Notes: generated from the sequence alone by a model not told the origin. A DNA stretch of 26,869 bases from an uncultured Selenomonadales bacterium (GCA_937877655.1 CALFJC010000146.1:1-26869); one strand, 5' to 3'. Shown: positions 14,435 to 22,190, counted from the first letter of the stretch. Made by a program: numbers and translations.

Positions 14435-16810
14435 ATGAAGAAAAATCTGTTCCAAACACTCGCCGAAGCCAATACGGAGGAAGAACTCAAAAATTTTTTC
14501 GCCAAACGGTTCAACATCAAGCTCGCGACTAAAAATTTCATCGACCTGTACACTCAGCAGATTCTTTTCGAGTTCAAGCTCGATAAAAACCTTAAAAATC
14601 CTCAAACTCTCGCCGAAATCGTCGCGCAAACTCTCTACTACGTCCGCCGTCTTAAATTCGGCTCCGATTATCGCCCAGTCAGCCAAAATATCTGCATCGT
14701 CACTAAAAATTTCGCCGTCATCTTCCCGACTGAATCATTTGCCGCATTTTATGACGATAAAAACGCTTACGATTGGGATTTAGCCCCGTCATCGCCTTGC
14801 AAAAAGCTTGTCAACGCTTTATCCAACTCCGAACTTATTATCAACGCAAAAATTTATGATTTATCCGTTTACACAGTCGAAATCGCCTTTGTCGCCGATA
14901 TTGAACGCATTTTTAAAGGCAAATCACGCAATGTTAAGCAAATTACCGAGCAAAACTTCGAGCAAATCTTTATTTATTGGCAAAAATTGTTCGGAGCCGC
15001 CGTTAAAAACGGTCGCAAGCCTTCCGAATACTTCATTACCGATATTGAGCAGGGTAAATCACATATCCACGATAGAAAAGTTTATTTTGAATTGATTGGC
15101 GACCAAACTATTAAAAAATTCGTCAATCCCGACGATTATAATCAGTTTTGGGCGATGTACGACAAAATTAAGACTGCCGACGCCATTATTTCCATTCGCC
15201 GCAAGATGGACAGGCTTACTGAAGAAAATTTGCGCCGCCGCACAGGTGAATTTTATACGCCGCTTGCTTTTGCCGATAAAGCCTTTGAATATCTGACGCG
15301 AACCGCCGGAGAGTGGTGGCTCGACGATAATTTTCGCCTTTGGGATATGGCGGCGGGCACCGGCAACCTTGAATTTAATTTTCCGCCCGAAATTCTCAAG
15401 CGTTGTTATATTTCCACGCTGATTCAAGACGACGCCGACTATTGCAAGAGCATTTTCAGCGAGGCGACCGTTTTTCAATTCGATTTTCTCAACGACGACG
15501 CCAATAAATTGCCCGAAAACCTGCGCGGCGACCTCGATAACCATAATATCAAGTGGATTATCTATATAAATCCGCCTTACGCCACTGCAAATAACTACGA
15601 ACGCGATAAATCCAAAATTTCTAAAGACAAAATCGCATTTACTGCAGTTGGAAAGCAAATGAACGCTGAAAATCTCGGAAAATCAAGCCAAGAACTTACA
15701 GCGCAATTTTTATATCGAATCAGCAAAATTTTTTCCAATCGTAAAGCGTGGCTCGGAATGTTTTCTAAGATTAAATATATAAACTCTAATGCTGACCAAC
15801 AAATTCGCGATAAATTTTTCCATTACAAGTTTGAACGCGGCTTTATGTTTAATTCCAAAGCTTTTGACGGTTGCAAGGCTCAATTTCCTGTAGGCTTTTT
15901 AATTTGGAACTTAGCGGAGCGCATTTCACTGCATGAGCAAGAGATTTTGCTTGATGTTTATAATTTCGGAGTTGAAAAGTATGCAGAGAAAATATTTCAT
16001 GCCACTGCAGAGGTTGAAACTCTTAATAAATGGATTGAACGCCCGCGCAGAACAAAAAAATTCCCGCCGATGACAAGCGGGATAACTATTTGTCGTGGAA
16101 AAGTTCATTGCGATACAGTTTCAGAAAATTTTTTAGCTGATTTAATGTGTATGGGCAATGATTTTCTACATCAAAACTACACAGCGATATTATCTGGCGT
16201 TTATTCGGGCGGACATGCAATTTCAATGACAGAAAATAATTTTGAAATGGCAATGATAGTGCACATGGTGCGGCGATTGCCAAAAGCGACGTGGCTGAAC
16301 GACCGCGACCAATTCATGCGCCCGACGAGCGAGCTTACACGTGAATTTATAGGCGACGCGGTGATATGGAGCCTGTTTTCTCCGTCGAATCAGACAGTAT
16401 CGCTAAAAAATGTGGAATACGAGGGCGAAATCTATCAGATAGCGAACAATTTCTATCCGTTTATGCTGTCGGAGGTGCAAAGTTGGGAATGTACGTTGCC
16501 TTCGATGCGGCTGGAGATATTTCGGGCGATTGAGGACAGATTTGCGGCGAAATGGATAAAAAAACACCGCGCAGAGCTTTCAGCGGAGGCACTGGCGGTA
16601 TTGGACGCGGCGCGAGAAATTTACAAGAAATTTTACGCGGAATTGGCGACTTTGAACTTATCGCGTTGGAAAATCGAGGATTGGGACGCGGGCTGGTATC
16701 AAATCCGCATGAGTTTAGGCGTTTCGATAGATTTAAGCGCGTTATCAGCAAAATTGGAGCCGCAGATATATGAATTGGGCTTTTTGCGTGACGAAGTGCG
16801 ATATTTTTAG
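14435..16810 (+). CDS. nuclease-methyltransferase fusion (Type IIG-like), copy B
   Basis: This 791-residue paralog of copy A has the same layout: D37-x8-E46-F-K48 (FIDLYTQQILFEFK) in the N-terminal nuclease-like region, the AdoMet motif DMAAGTGNLEF from D304, and NPPY at 379-382. The first 600 residues are clearly diverged from copy A, especially around 480-600, which may include specificity determinants. The last 190-200 residues are nearly the same. ATG at 14435 follows GGAGGTG. It ends 6 nt before the cassette 3 promoter, with no terminator between, so some read-through into cassette 3 is likely. As with copy A, restriction activity is inferred, not proven. Confidence 0.8.
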   Translation: MKKNLFQTLAEANTEEELKNFFAKRFNIKLATKNFIDLYTQQILFEFKLDKNLKNPQTLAEIVAQTLYYVRRLKFGSDYRPVSQNICIVTKNFAVIFPTESFAAFYDDKNAYDWDLAPSSPCKKLVNALSNSELIINAKIYDLSVYTVEIAFVADIERIFKGKSRNVKQITEQNFEQIFIYWQKLFGAAVKNGRKPSEYFITDIEQGKSHIHDRKVYFELIGDQTIKKFVNPDDYNQFWAMYDKIKTADAIISIRRKMDRLTEENLRRRTGEFYTPLAFADKAFEYLTRTAGEWWLDDNFRLWDMAAGTGNLEFNFPPEILKRCYISTLIQDDADYCKSIFSEATVFQFDFLNDDANKLPENLRGDLDNHNIKWIIYINPPYATANNYERDKSKISKDKIAFTAVGKQMNAENLGKSSQELTAQFLYRISKIFSNRKAWLGMFSKIKYINSNADQQIRDKFFHYKFERGFMFNSKAFDGCKAQFPVGFLIWNLAERISLHEQEILLDVYNFGVEKYAEKIFHATAEVETLNKWIERPRRTKKFPPMTSGITICRGKVHCDTVSENFLADLMCMGNDFLHQNYTAILSGVYSGGHAISMTENNFEMAMIVHMVRRLPKATWLNDRDQFMRPTSELTREFIGDAVIWSLFSPSNQTVSLKNVEYEGEIYQIANNFYPFMLSEVQSWECTLPSMRLEIFRAIEDRFAAKWIKKHRAELSAEALAVLDAAREIYKKFYAELATLNLSRWKIEDWDAGWYQIRMSLGVSIDLSALSAKLEPQIYELGFLRDEVRYF

Positions 16811-16815
16811 TACAC

Positions 16816-16844
16816 TTGACTTTTTGTCTAACTTCAATTAAAAT
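16816..16844 (+). promoter_or_regulatory. promoter of cassette 3
   Basis: TTGACT (16816-16821), a 17-nt spacer and TAAAAT (16839-16844). The block TTGACTTTTTGT and the downstream CGAGGTGATT are shared with cassette 2, but the 7-bp inverted repeat is degraded here. Confidence 0.75.
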
Positions 16845-16862
16845 TTCTATCGAGGTGATTTA

Positions 16863-17639
16863 ATGATTAAAGCAATAGATAATTTGAAGAACGATATTAA
16901 GGATTATCTCGTTAAGAAAGGGTGTCGTTTGAAAAATCTTCGTAAGTTGCTCAATCTTAACTTTACGGACGTGACTGGCAGAACTTATGCGGTCGGCGAA
17001 TACGATTTGCCGTATATCACTGCCAAAATCACAAAATATCCGGACTACATCGCACTTTACGACGAAAAAAATAATTATCGGCGCACGGATAAAACCTGTG
17101 TGTCTTTCTATAACTACGATGTGGCTTTTGACGGCCTGCTTGGCATTTACAACGCGATTTATTATGACGTAGACGAACTAAAAAGTTTTTATCGCGACAG
17201 ATTTACGGGCGTAAAGTATTTTATCGCCCCGGATTATTCGCTTTGCGGAGATATTAACCATATTGAGAACCTGCACAGACTTTTTCGCGCGAGAATAGCA
17301 TCTGTTTGGCTGACATTGGAGCTGAATGCGATGGTTATTCCGAATATTACCTACTCTGAGCCGAAAATTTTTCCAAATATGCTTGACGGTATGGAAAATT
17401 GCGAAGTCGTTGCGTTCAGCACAAAGGGACTGCGAAATAACGAAAAATATTTAGACACCATGAAAAACGCTCTGAAATATACAGTCGACAATCTTAAAAA
17501 ATTGCGGACGATAATGATTTACACTTTGTCCAAAAACGATGAAAAAATTCGTTCGTGGTTCGATTATGCTGTTCAACACGGCATTAAATTGATAATTCCC
17601 GACAACAGGTCGAGAAATCTCGTCTTGCAGGAGGTTTGA
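16863..17639 (+). CDS. divergent DUF4417-like protein, cassette 3
   Basis: This 258-residue protein is longer and more diverged than the two DUF4417 proteins, but it keeps the same order of elements: YYDVDELKSFYRDRF, then FIAPDYSLCGDIN, then LNAMVIPNITYSEP, then VAFSTKGLRNNEKYL, then LRTIMIYTLS. It occupies the same slot, first in the cassette after a TTGACTTTTTGT promoter and before a small toxin gene. The N-terminal 50 residues are basic (VKKGCRLKNLRKLL) and not matched in the others. ATG at 16863 follows CGAGGTGATT. No membrane segment or signal peptide is seen. The family call is by pattern only. Confidence 0.6.
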   Translation: MIKAIDNLKNDIKDYLVKKGCRLKNLRKLLNLNFTDVTGRTYAVGEYDLPYITAKITKYPDYIALYDEKNNYRRTDKTCVSFYNYDVAFDGLLGIYNAIYYDVDELKSFYRDRFTGVKYFIAPDYSLCGDINHIENLHRLFRARIASVWLTLELNAMVIPNITYSEPKIFPNMLDGMENCEVVAFSTKGLRNNEKYLDTMKNALKYTVDNLKKLRTIMIYTLSKNDEKIRSWFDYAVQHGIKLIIPDNRSRNLVLQEV

Positions 17640-17640
17640 T

Positions 17641-18054
17641 ATGGGGCGACACGACAATACAGGTTTGGGACACGGCACCGGCGGCAGTCCGCAAGGAACT
17701 CTAGACCAAAACGATTATAATCAGACAGTCGACAACTTGACAAATAAACTTCCGACGAATGACTCACAAATCAAGCACATTTTCAGACCAAAAGAAGGTC
17801 ATATGTCAGATACACCTGAAAATCGCAAGTTGATAGAAACAGTTGCAAACGACCCGTCGAATTACAAAGGCAAAGACAAATACGGCAACGAATGGTATTC
17901 TCAAACGGAATCCGACGGTTCTCAAGTCTGGGTCAGCACTCGTGACGGCAGAATTCAAAATGCAGGAAAAAATTTAACGCCGCGACAATGGGATTCGGAA
18001 ACAGGTTATTCGCGCAATCCGAAGAAAGATAAAGGCTGGAGGAAACCAAAATGA
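17641..18054 (+). CDS. putative BECR-like RNase toxin, cassette 3
   Basis: This 137-residue protein has a Gly-rich leader (MGRHDNTGLGHGTGG) and then a domain with HIFRPKEGHMSDTPENRKL, NDPSNYKGKDKYGNEWY and DGSQVWVSTRDGRIQNAG. I recognise this pattern from C-terminal toxin domains of contact-dependent and other polymorphic toxins, thought to be RNases of the BECR (barnase/EndoU/colicin E5/RelE) fold. H and R in HIFR and the GH pair are candidate catalytic residues. Here the domain is free-standing and without a secretion signal. AGGAGG lies 6-11 nt before the ATG. The stop overlaps the next gene's start (ATGA), typical of toxin-immunity coupling. Confidence 0.7.
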   Translation: MGRHDNTGLGHGTGGSPQGTLDQNDYNQTVDNLTNKLPTNDSQIKHIFRPKEGHMSDTPENRKLIETVANDPSNYKGKDKYGNEWYSQTESDGSQVWVSTRDGRIQNAGKNLTPRQWDSETGYSRNPKKDKGWRKPK

Positions 18055-18389
18055 AACGAAAATATTTGCATATCGCAATGTACAGGGCTATGGATTGCCT
18101 TTACGACGAGCAAGAGCAACCTTCTGAAGAACTTTTGCAATTCGTAAGCGACGCCAACCCTTACATCTGGGAAGACAGAACGACATCTGACCCGGCAATT
18201 CAAGCAGACTTCGATAAATTTATGGACAGACAGAATATAGGAGAGGAAGTTGACGAGTCGACAGCTTATTATGCGGTGAAAAGTTTTCTTGCAGAACAAA
18301 ATCCCGAATTTGCAGAGCTGTTCGCAGATATTTCGCTTGATGAGTGGAAAGATCTTTGCTACATGGTGACCGAAGAAGAATCCAAGTAA
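18051..18389 (+). CDS. putative immunity protein, cassette 3
   Basis: This 112-residue, strongly acidic, helical protein (LYDEQEQPSEELLQFVSDAN, ESTAYYAVKSFLAEQ) starts within the toxin's stop codon, with GGAGG upstream. Small acidic proteins in this position usually neutralise a basic RNase toxin. It shows no similarity to the proteins at 9690-10427 or 13995-14279. No named family is recognised. Confidence 0.6.
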   Translation: MKRKYLHIAMYRAMDCLYDEQEQPSEELLQFVSDANPYIWEDRTTSDPAIQADFDKFMDRQNIGEEVDESTAYYAVKSFLAEQNPEFAELFADISLDEWKDLCYMVTEEESK

Positions 18390-18429
18390 AAATTCGCTAT
18401 TCTGAATTTTGTATTTTGACCGCTCAAAA

Positions 18430-18452
18430 CGCCTTCAGAGGCGATTTTTTTT
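18430..18452 (+). terminator. short terminator-like hairpin after cassette 3
   Basis: CGCC and GGCG around TTCAGA, then eight T. It is the counterpart of 10468-10490; the preceding sequence (TATTCTGAATTT) is also shared with that locus. Confidence 0.45.
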
Positions 18453-18480
18453 ATGTTAAAATTATCTCGGAGGTGCTTTT

Positions 18481-18811
18481 ATGAATAAATATCTGTTCCA
18501 AATACTTGCCGGCACTGCGAATGGAGATATTTCGGGCGGCAGAGGACAGATTTGCGGCATTATGGATAAAAAAACACCGCGCAGAGCTTTCAGCGGAGGC
18601 ACTGGCGGTTTTGGACGCGGCACGAACTATTTACAAGCGATTTTATTCAGAATTGGAGCGATTGGACGTATCGCGTTGGAAAATCGAGAGTTGGGACGCG
18701 GGCTGGTATCAAATCCGCATGAGTTTAGGAGCGTCATTGAATTTAGAGGAACTTTCTGCTAAACTGTTGCCGCAGATTTATGAATTGGGCTTTTTGCGTG
18801 ACGAAGTGTGA
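18481..18811 (+). pseudogene. deletion remnant of a third nuclease-methyltransferase gene (copy C)
   Basis: A GGAGGTG site and ATG at 18481 are followed by MNKYLFQILAG, matching the start of copy B (MKKNLFQTLAE). From 18506 the sequence jumps to the 3' module of copies A and B, in a different frame (LPALRMEIFRAAEDRFAALW to LGFLRDEV). Copies A and B carry TTGCC at the corresponding 3' point (12618-12622 in A), and TTGCC is also present at 18506-18510, so a deletion of about 2 kb through this short homology is likely. A TGA replaces the CGA of copy B three codons before the normal end. It cannot encode an active enzyme. Confidence 0.85.
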
Positions 18812-18816
18812 TATTT

Positions 18817-19011
18817 TTAGAAACGGTAGCTGATTCCGCTTTGTTTCATGATTTCGTTCGCCGTATGACGCGATTTAATCTTTCCGTCGACAGTGATATT
18901 GCGGTCTGTTATCGGGCTGTACCAAATATCGTGGTCGCCTTTGCCGTGCCGAATGAATTTACAGCCGTTTTCGGATAAAATATTCCTAACTTTCTTTTCG
19001 TACTCCGCCAT
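18817..19011 (-). CDS. hicA: HicA-family mRNA interferase toxin
   Basis: This 64-residue protein has the HicA pattern: an N-terminal helix (EYEKKVRNILSENGCKFIRH), GKGDHDIWYSP with the catalytic histidine, and TVDGKIKSRHTANEIMKQSG. HicA toxins cut mRNA using a double-stranded RNA-binding-like fold. The gene abuts the HicB-like antitoxin gene directly. Its stop lies 5 nt from the end of pseudogene copy C on the other strand. Confidence 0.88.
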   Translation of the reverse strand: MAEYEKKVRNILSENGCKFIRHGKGDHDIWYSPITDRNITVDGKIKSRHTANEIMKQSGISYRF

Positions 19012-19233
19012 TTAAGCCACCGCAACTCTTTCGTGCCTGTTGCAATGGAAATAAAAATCTTGCCGCTTTTCTACGCCGTTCAATTCGATAATTTCCTGCG
19101 CGGCTAACAATACACGCTGAATAAGTTTGTCGGCTGATTTGTCTTCAAGAATCAATCCCGGAATATCTTCGCTCGTCGCCATCCAAACTTCGGCTTCGTC
19201 GTCCCAATCAAGTTGAATATTGTAACTGTTCAT
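19012..19233 (-). CDS. HicB-like antitoxin (DUF1902 type)
   Basis: This 73-residue acidic protein has LDWDDEAEVWMATSEDIPGL and LEDKSADKLIQRVLLAAQEI, the partial RNase H-like fold of HicB/DUF1902 antitoxins. It is short and lacks an obvious C-terminal HTH or ribbon-helix-helix, so its mode of autoregulation is unclear. The ATG at 19233 follows AAGGAG. It is the upstream gene of the pair, which is the reverse of the classical hicA-hicB order but common for this subtype. Confidence 0.82.
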   Translation of the reverse strand: MNSYNIQLDWDDEAEVWMATSEDIPGLILEDKSADKLIQRVLLAAQEIIELNGVEKRQDFYFHCNRHERVAVA

Positions 19234-19247
19234 AGAAAATCAACTCC

Positions 19248-19276
19248 TTGACAGCATTTTACAACTCGACTAAAAT
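19248..19276 (+). promoter_or_regulatory. promoter of the antitoxin-PIN operon
   Basis: TTGACA (19248-19253), a 17-nt spacer and TAAAAT (19271-19276), close to consensus. It overlaps the divergent hic promoter. Confidence 0.75.
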
Positions 19277-19284
19277 TTTTTCAA
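19256..19284 (-). promoter_or_regulatory. promoter of the hicB-hicA operon
   Basis: On the minus strand, TTGAAA (19279-19284), a 17-nt spacer and TAAAAT (19256-19261). The two toxin-antitoxin operons therefore have interlocked promoters. Confidence 0.65.
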
Positions 19285-19303
19285 ACTTTAGGAGGTAATG
19301 ACA

Positions 19304-19579
19304 ATGAAACTAATCCCTGTGAACGAGGCGAAACTGCCTGAACTGTTGGAAATGTTGGAGCAAAACCCGACAGAAGAAATTTTCCTTACGAACAGCGACA
19401 AACCGAAGTTCAGAATCAGCCGCATTGACGCGGGAACACCAGTAAACGGAATTCTTCCGCGCGAATTGGCATTCGGCTACGCCAAAGGCAAGCACAAGCT
19501 CCCCGACGACTTCGACGAGGCATTTGTTGCGATGGACGCTGAGATTTTGAAAATGTTCGCGGAGGGTGCCGACAGATGA
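19304..19579 (+). CDS. Phd/RelB-like antitoxin of a PIN toxin
   Basis: This 91-residue protein begins MKLIPVNEAKLPELLEMLEQ and continues EEIFLTNSDKPKFRISRI, resembling the DNA-binding half of Phd/YefM-type antitoxins. The acidic C-terminus (LPDDFDEAFVAMDAEILKMF) would bind the toxin. I start it at ATG 19304, 8 nt after GGAGG; the ATG at 19298 is too close to that site. It overlaps the PIN gene by 4 nt. Confidence 0.8.
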   Translation: MKLIPVNEAKLPELLEMLEQNPTEEIFLTNSDKPKFRISRIDAGTPVNGILPRELAFGYAKGKHKLPDDFDEAFVAMDAEILKMFAEGADR

Positions 19580-19980
19580 AACTTTTACTCGACACGCACA
19601 TTTTAATTTGGCTCTTCGAGAACAACAAACAGCTTGCCGGCGCGGCTCGCGAACTCATAATGAACGAAGACAACGAAATTTATTACAGCGCACTGGCGAT
19701 TTTCGAGATTGAATTGAAACACAAGCTCCATCCCGACAAAATGCCTTACAGAGGCGAAGAGCTTATCGGCTACTGCAAAACGTTCAATTTCAAGCCGCTC
19801 TCACTCAATGTAAATCACTCGTTGACGTTCAAAACGCTTGAGCGTAAGGCGGGCAAGCCCCTGCACAGAGACCCGTTCGATAATTTAATGCTCGCGCAGG
19901 CGGTTGCGGAGAATATGAAGTTCATAACGCACGACGAACACATTGCCGAATACGATTGCGAAAATATTTTCAAGGTGTAA
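19576..19980 (+). CDS. PIN-domain ribonuclease toxin (VapC-like)
   Basis: This 134-residue protein has the PIN-domain start MKLLLDTHILIWLFE, with D6 as the first metal ligand, then YYSALAIFEIELKHKL with the conserved acidic residue, and HRDPFDNLMLAQA with the DPFD motif. PIN toxins cut RNA, often initiator tRNA or rRNA. The gene overlaps the antitoxin by 4 nt and ends in a terminator. All expected acidic residues are present, so the toxin looks intact. Confidence 0.9.
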   Translation: MKLLLDTHILIWLFENNKQLAGAARELIMNEDNEIYYSALAIFEIELKHKLHPDKMPYRGEELIGYCKTFNFKPLSLNVNHSLTFKTLERKAGKPLHRDPFDNLMLAQAVAENMKFITHDEHIAEYDCENIFKV

Positions 19981-19982
19981 TA

Positions 19983-20019
19983 AAAAAGTCCGTCACTCGA
20001 ATTGAGCGGCGGATTTTTT
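19983..20019 (+). terminator. terminator after the PIN toxin gene
   Basis: An imperfect stem, TCCGTCACTC with GAGCGGCGGA, is flanked by an A-run and six T. The A and T runs pair, so it may work in both directions. Confidence 0.7.
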
Positions 20020-20023
20020 GTTG

Positions 20024-20052
20024 TAGACAGTTTCGACAAAGAATGTTACGAT
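20024..20052 (+). promoter_or_regulatory. recJ promoter
   Basis: TAGACA (20024-20029), a 17-nt spacer and TACGAT (20047-20052). The surrounding TTGTAGACAGTTT and ACAAAGAAT are repeated in the rel promoter. Confidence 0.6.
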
Positions 20053-20074
20053 CAAGCGGCAAAGGAGAATAAAA

Positions 20075-22147
20075 ATGCGGAAAAAATGGATTATCAGGGA
20101 ATCAAATCCTTTCGACGTGAAAGAAATTGCGGAAGAACTCGGCGTAAGCGAATTGACGGCGAGAATTTTATATCATCGCGGAATAAAAACCGCGCAGGCG
20201 GCAAAAGATTTTTTGGAACCCGAAGCCGCGCCGTTTCATGATCCGTTTTTAATGGCGGGAATGAATGAGGCGGTCGAAAGAATTAAAAAAGCACTTGCCG
20301 CGCAGGAAAAAATTTGTGTTTATGGCGATTATGACGTGGACGGAATGAGCGCGTCGGCAATTTTGATTCGGACGTTGCGAAGATTCGGCGGCAATGTTGA
20401 AAGTTACATTCCCGACCGCTCGGAAGGTTACGGCTTGAATATTCCCGCCCTGCAAAAAATTTCTGCGAACGGCGCGGCACTTTTAATCAGCGTCGACTGC
20501 GGCATAACCAACGAAAAAGAAATTTCGGCGGTTAAAGATATGCTTGAAGTGATTGTTACGGATCATCATTTGCCCGCGTTGGAAAAAATTCAATCGGCGG
20601 TTGCCGTCGTCAATCCCAATCAAAAAATTTGTCCTTATCCCGAAAAAAGTTTGTGCGGCGCGGGCGTCGCCTTCAAATTGAGCCAAGCTCTGATGAAAAA
20701 TCTGGGCGGAGTAGAAGTTCAAAGCTACACAACCGATATTGAAATTGCCGCATTGGCAACCGTCGCGGATTTGGTTCCGCTCGTCGGGGAAAATCGGAAA
20801 ATCGTTCGCATGGGCTTAAAAAAAATGCGCGAAACAACTTGCACGGGCTTAAAAGCGTTGGTAAGTGTTGCGGGGCTCGGCAACAAAAAAATTTCGGCGG
20901 GACATGTCGCCTTTCAAATTGCGCCGCGATTAAATTCAGTCGGGCGATTGAAAACTGCGCGGGAAGGTTTGAAACTTTTGCTGACTGAAGACGCGGAAGA
21001 GGCAAAAATTTTGGCGCGGCAGTTAGAAAAGATGAATCAGCAACGAAAAGACATTGAGGCAAAAATTTTATCGGCGGCTGAAGAAAAAGTTCGTCTTATG
21101 CGCGAAGAACGCGGCGGCGATTTATGTACGCTGGTAATTTCGGGGAAAAATTGGCGGGAAGGAGTTATCGGCTTGACGGCGTCGAAATTGGTTGAGCGAT
21201 ACAATTTGCCGACGATAATTTTGACGACGCAGGACGAAATGATTTATCGCGGATCATGTCGGAGCATTCCCGCCCTTCACATGAAAAATGCGCTTGACAC
21301 AATGGCGGAGCTATTTGATCAATACGGCGGGCACTCGCAGGCGGCGGGCTTAAGCATTTCGGCAAAAAATCTCCCCGAATTTGCGGCGCGCTTTGATAAT
21401 TACGTCCGAAAAAAACTTTCAGACGAATATTATCAGCCGATTTTGAATGTGGATGCGCTAATCAACCCCGCGCAGATAAATTTTGAGGTTGCGGCGGAGT
21501 TTGACAAGTTCGAGCCGTATGGATTGGGGAATCCGCGTCCCGTGTTGGCTTGCAGAAACTTTCGCGGGAAATCTGCGCGGGCAATCGGCAAGGAAGGAGT
21601 TCATTTGACGTTTGAAATCCCTTGCGAAGAAAAAAATATTCGTGCGGTTGCTTGGAATTGCGGAAATCTCGCGCCGCTCGTCGAAAATGAATCGATAGAC
21701 ATTGCTTACGAGCCCGAAATAAACGAATGGCAGGGAGAAGTTCGGCTTCAATGCAATATTTCGAGTTTGGAGCCGGCGGAGTCGGAAGAATCGTTTTTGG
21801 AGCGCGAAGAACTTTTGGAAATTTACAATTTTCTTCGGAAGGCGCGAAGTTTCACGGAGAAATTTAATTTATGTTCGTTAGTTAAGGCGTTCAACAGTCA
21901 AACAGGAAAAAATTTGTCGACATACGCCTTCGACGGCGCGATAAAAGTTTTTGAGGAACTCGGTTTGTTGATAATCGACCGAGATAAAAAGAATTTTGAA
22001 CTGCTGCGCCCGAAAAACAAATTGGATTTGAACAATTCGCGGACATACCGATTGGAAAGGAGAAAATCGGAAGTCCGAGCGTCGAGAGCGGGCGGAAAAA
22101 TAATTTCTTTGACGAAGGCGGCAAAAATTATTTCGTTAAAGCTTTGA
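20075..22147 (+). CDS. recJ: single-stranded-DNA-specific exonuclease RecJ
   Basis: RecJ degrades single-stranded DNA 5' to 3' in recombinational and mismatch repair. This 690-residue protein has the DHH-phosphoesterase motifs: YGDYDVDG (83-90), SVDCGI, and TDHH ending at 163-165. The DHHA1 domain follows, with RLNSVGRLKTA and GGHSQAAGLS. An OB-like segment and a C-terminal extension (about 560-690) follow. It is longer than E. coli RecJ (577) and shorter than B. subtilis RecJ, within the range for Bacillota. ATG at 20075 follows AAAGGAG. Just upstream is the accessory island, so recJ may mark the conserved right border. Confidence 0.95.
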   Translation: MRKKWIIRESNPFDVKEIAEELGVSELTARILYHRGIKTAQAAKDFLEPEAAPFHDPFLMAGMNEAVERIKKALAAQEKICVYGDYDVDGMSASAILIRTLRRFGGNVESYIPDRSEGYGLNIPALQKISANGAALLISVDCGITNEKEISAVKDMLEVIVTDHHLPALEKIQSAVAVVNPNQKICPYPEKSLCGAGVAFKLSQALMKNLGGVEVQSYTTDIEIAALATVADLVPLVGENRKIVRMGLKKMRETTCTGLKALVSVAGLGNKKISAGHVAFQIAPRLNSVGRLKTAREGLKLLLTEDAEEAKILARQLEKMNQQRKDIEAKILSAAEEKVRLMREERGGDLCTLVISGKNWREGVIGLTASKLVERYNLPTIILTTQDEMIYRGSCRSIPALHMKNALDTMAELFDQYGGHSQAAGLSISAKNLPEFAARFDNYVRKKLSDEYYQPILNVDALINPAQINFEVAAEFDKFEPYGLGNPRPVLACRNFRGKSARAIGKEGVHLTFEIPCEEKNIRAVAWNCGNLAPLVENESIDIAYEPEINEWQGEVRLQCNISSLEPAESEESFLEREELLEIYNFLRKARSFTEKFNLCSLVKAFNSQTGKNLSTYAFDGAIKVFEELGLLIIDRDKKNFELLRPKNKLDLNNSRTYRLERRKSEVRASRAGGKIISLTKAAKIISLKL

Positions 22148-22152
22148 AAGAG

Positions 22153-22189
22153 AACCTGCGCGGAAAAAAATCTGCGCGGTTATTTTTTT
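22153..22189 (+). terminator. terminator after recJ
   Basis: AACC-T-GCGC pairs with GCGC-GGTT, one bulge, followed by A and seven T. The T-run adjoins the -35 of the rel promoter. Confidence 0.7.
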
Positions 22190-22190
22190 G

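Noticed and set aside
12508..16751. Similar antisense ORFs (12508-12942 and 16461-16751) in copies A and B
   Set aside because: They resemble each other only because the sense 3' module is conserved; they have no ribosome binding site and no recognisable domain.
18481..18762. A 93-codon ORF starting with a good RBS
   Set aside because: After about ten codons it runs in the wrong frame through the 3' module of the methyltransferase gene; it is the frameshifted end of a deleted gene.
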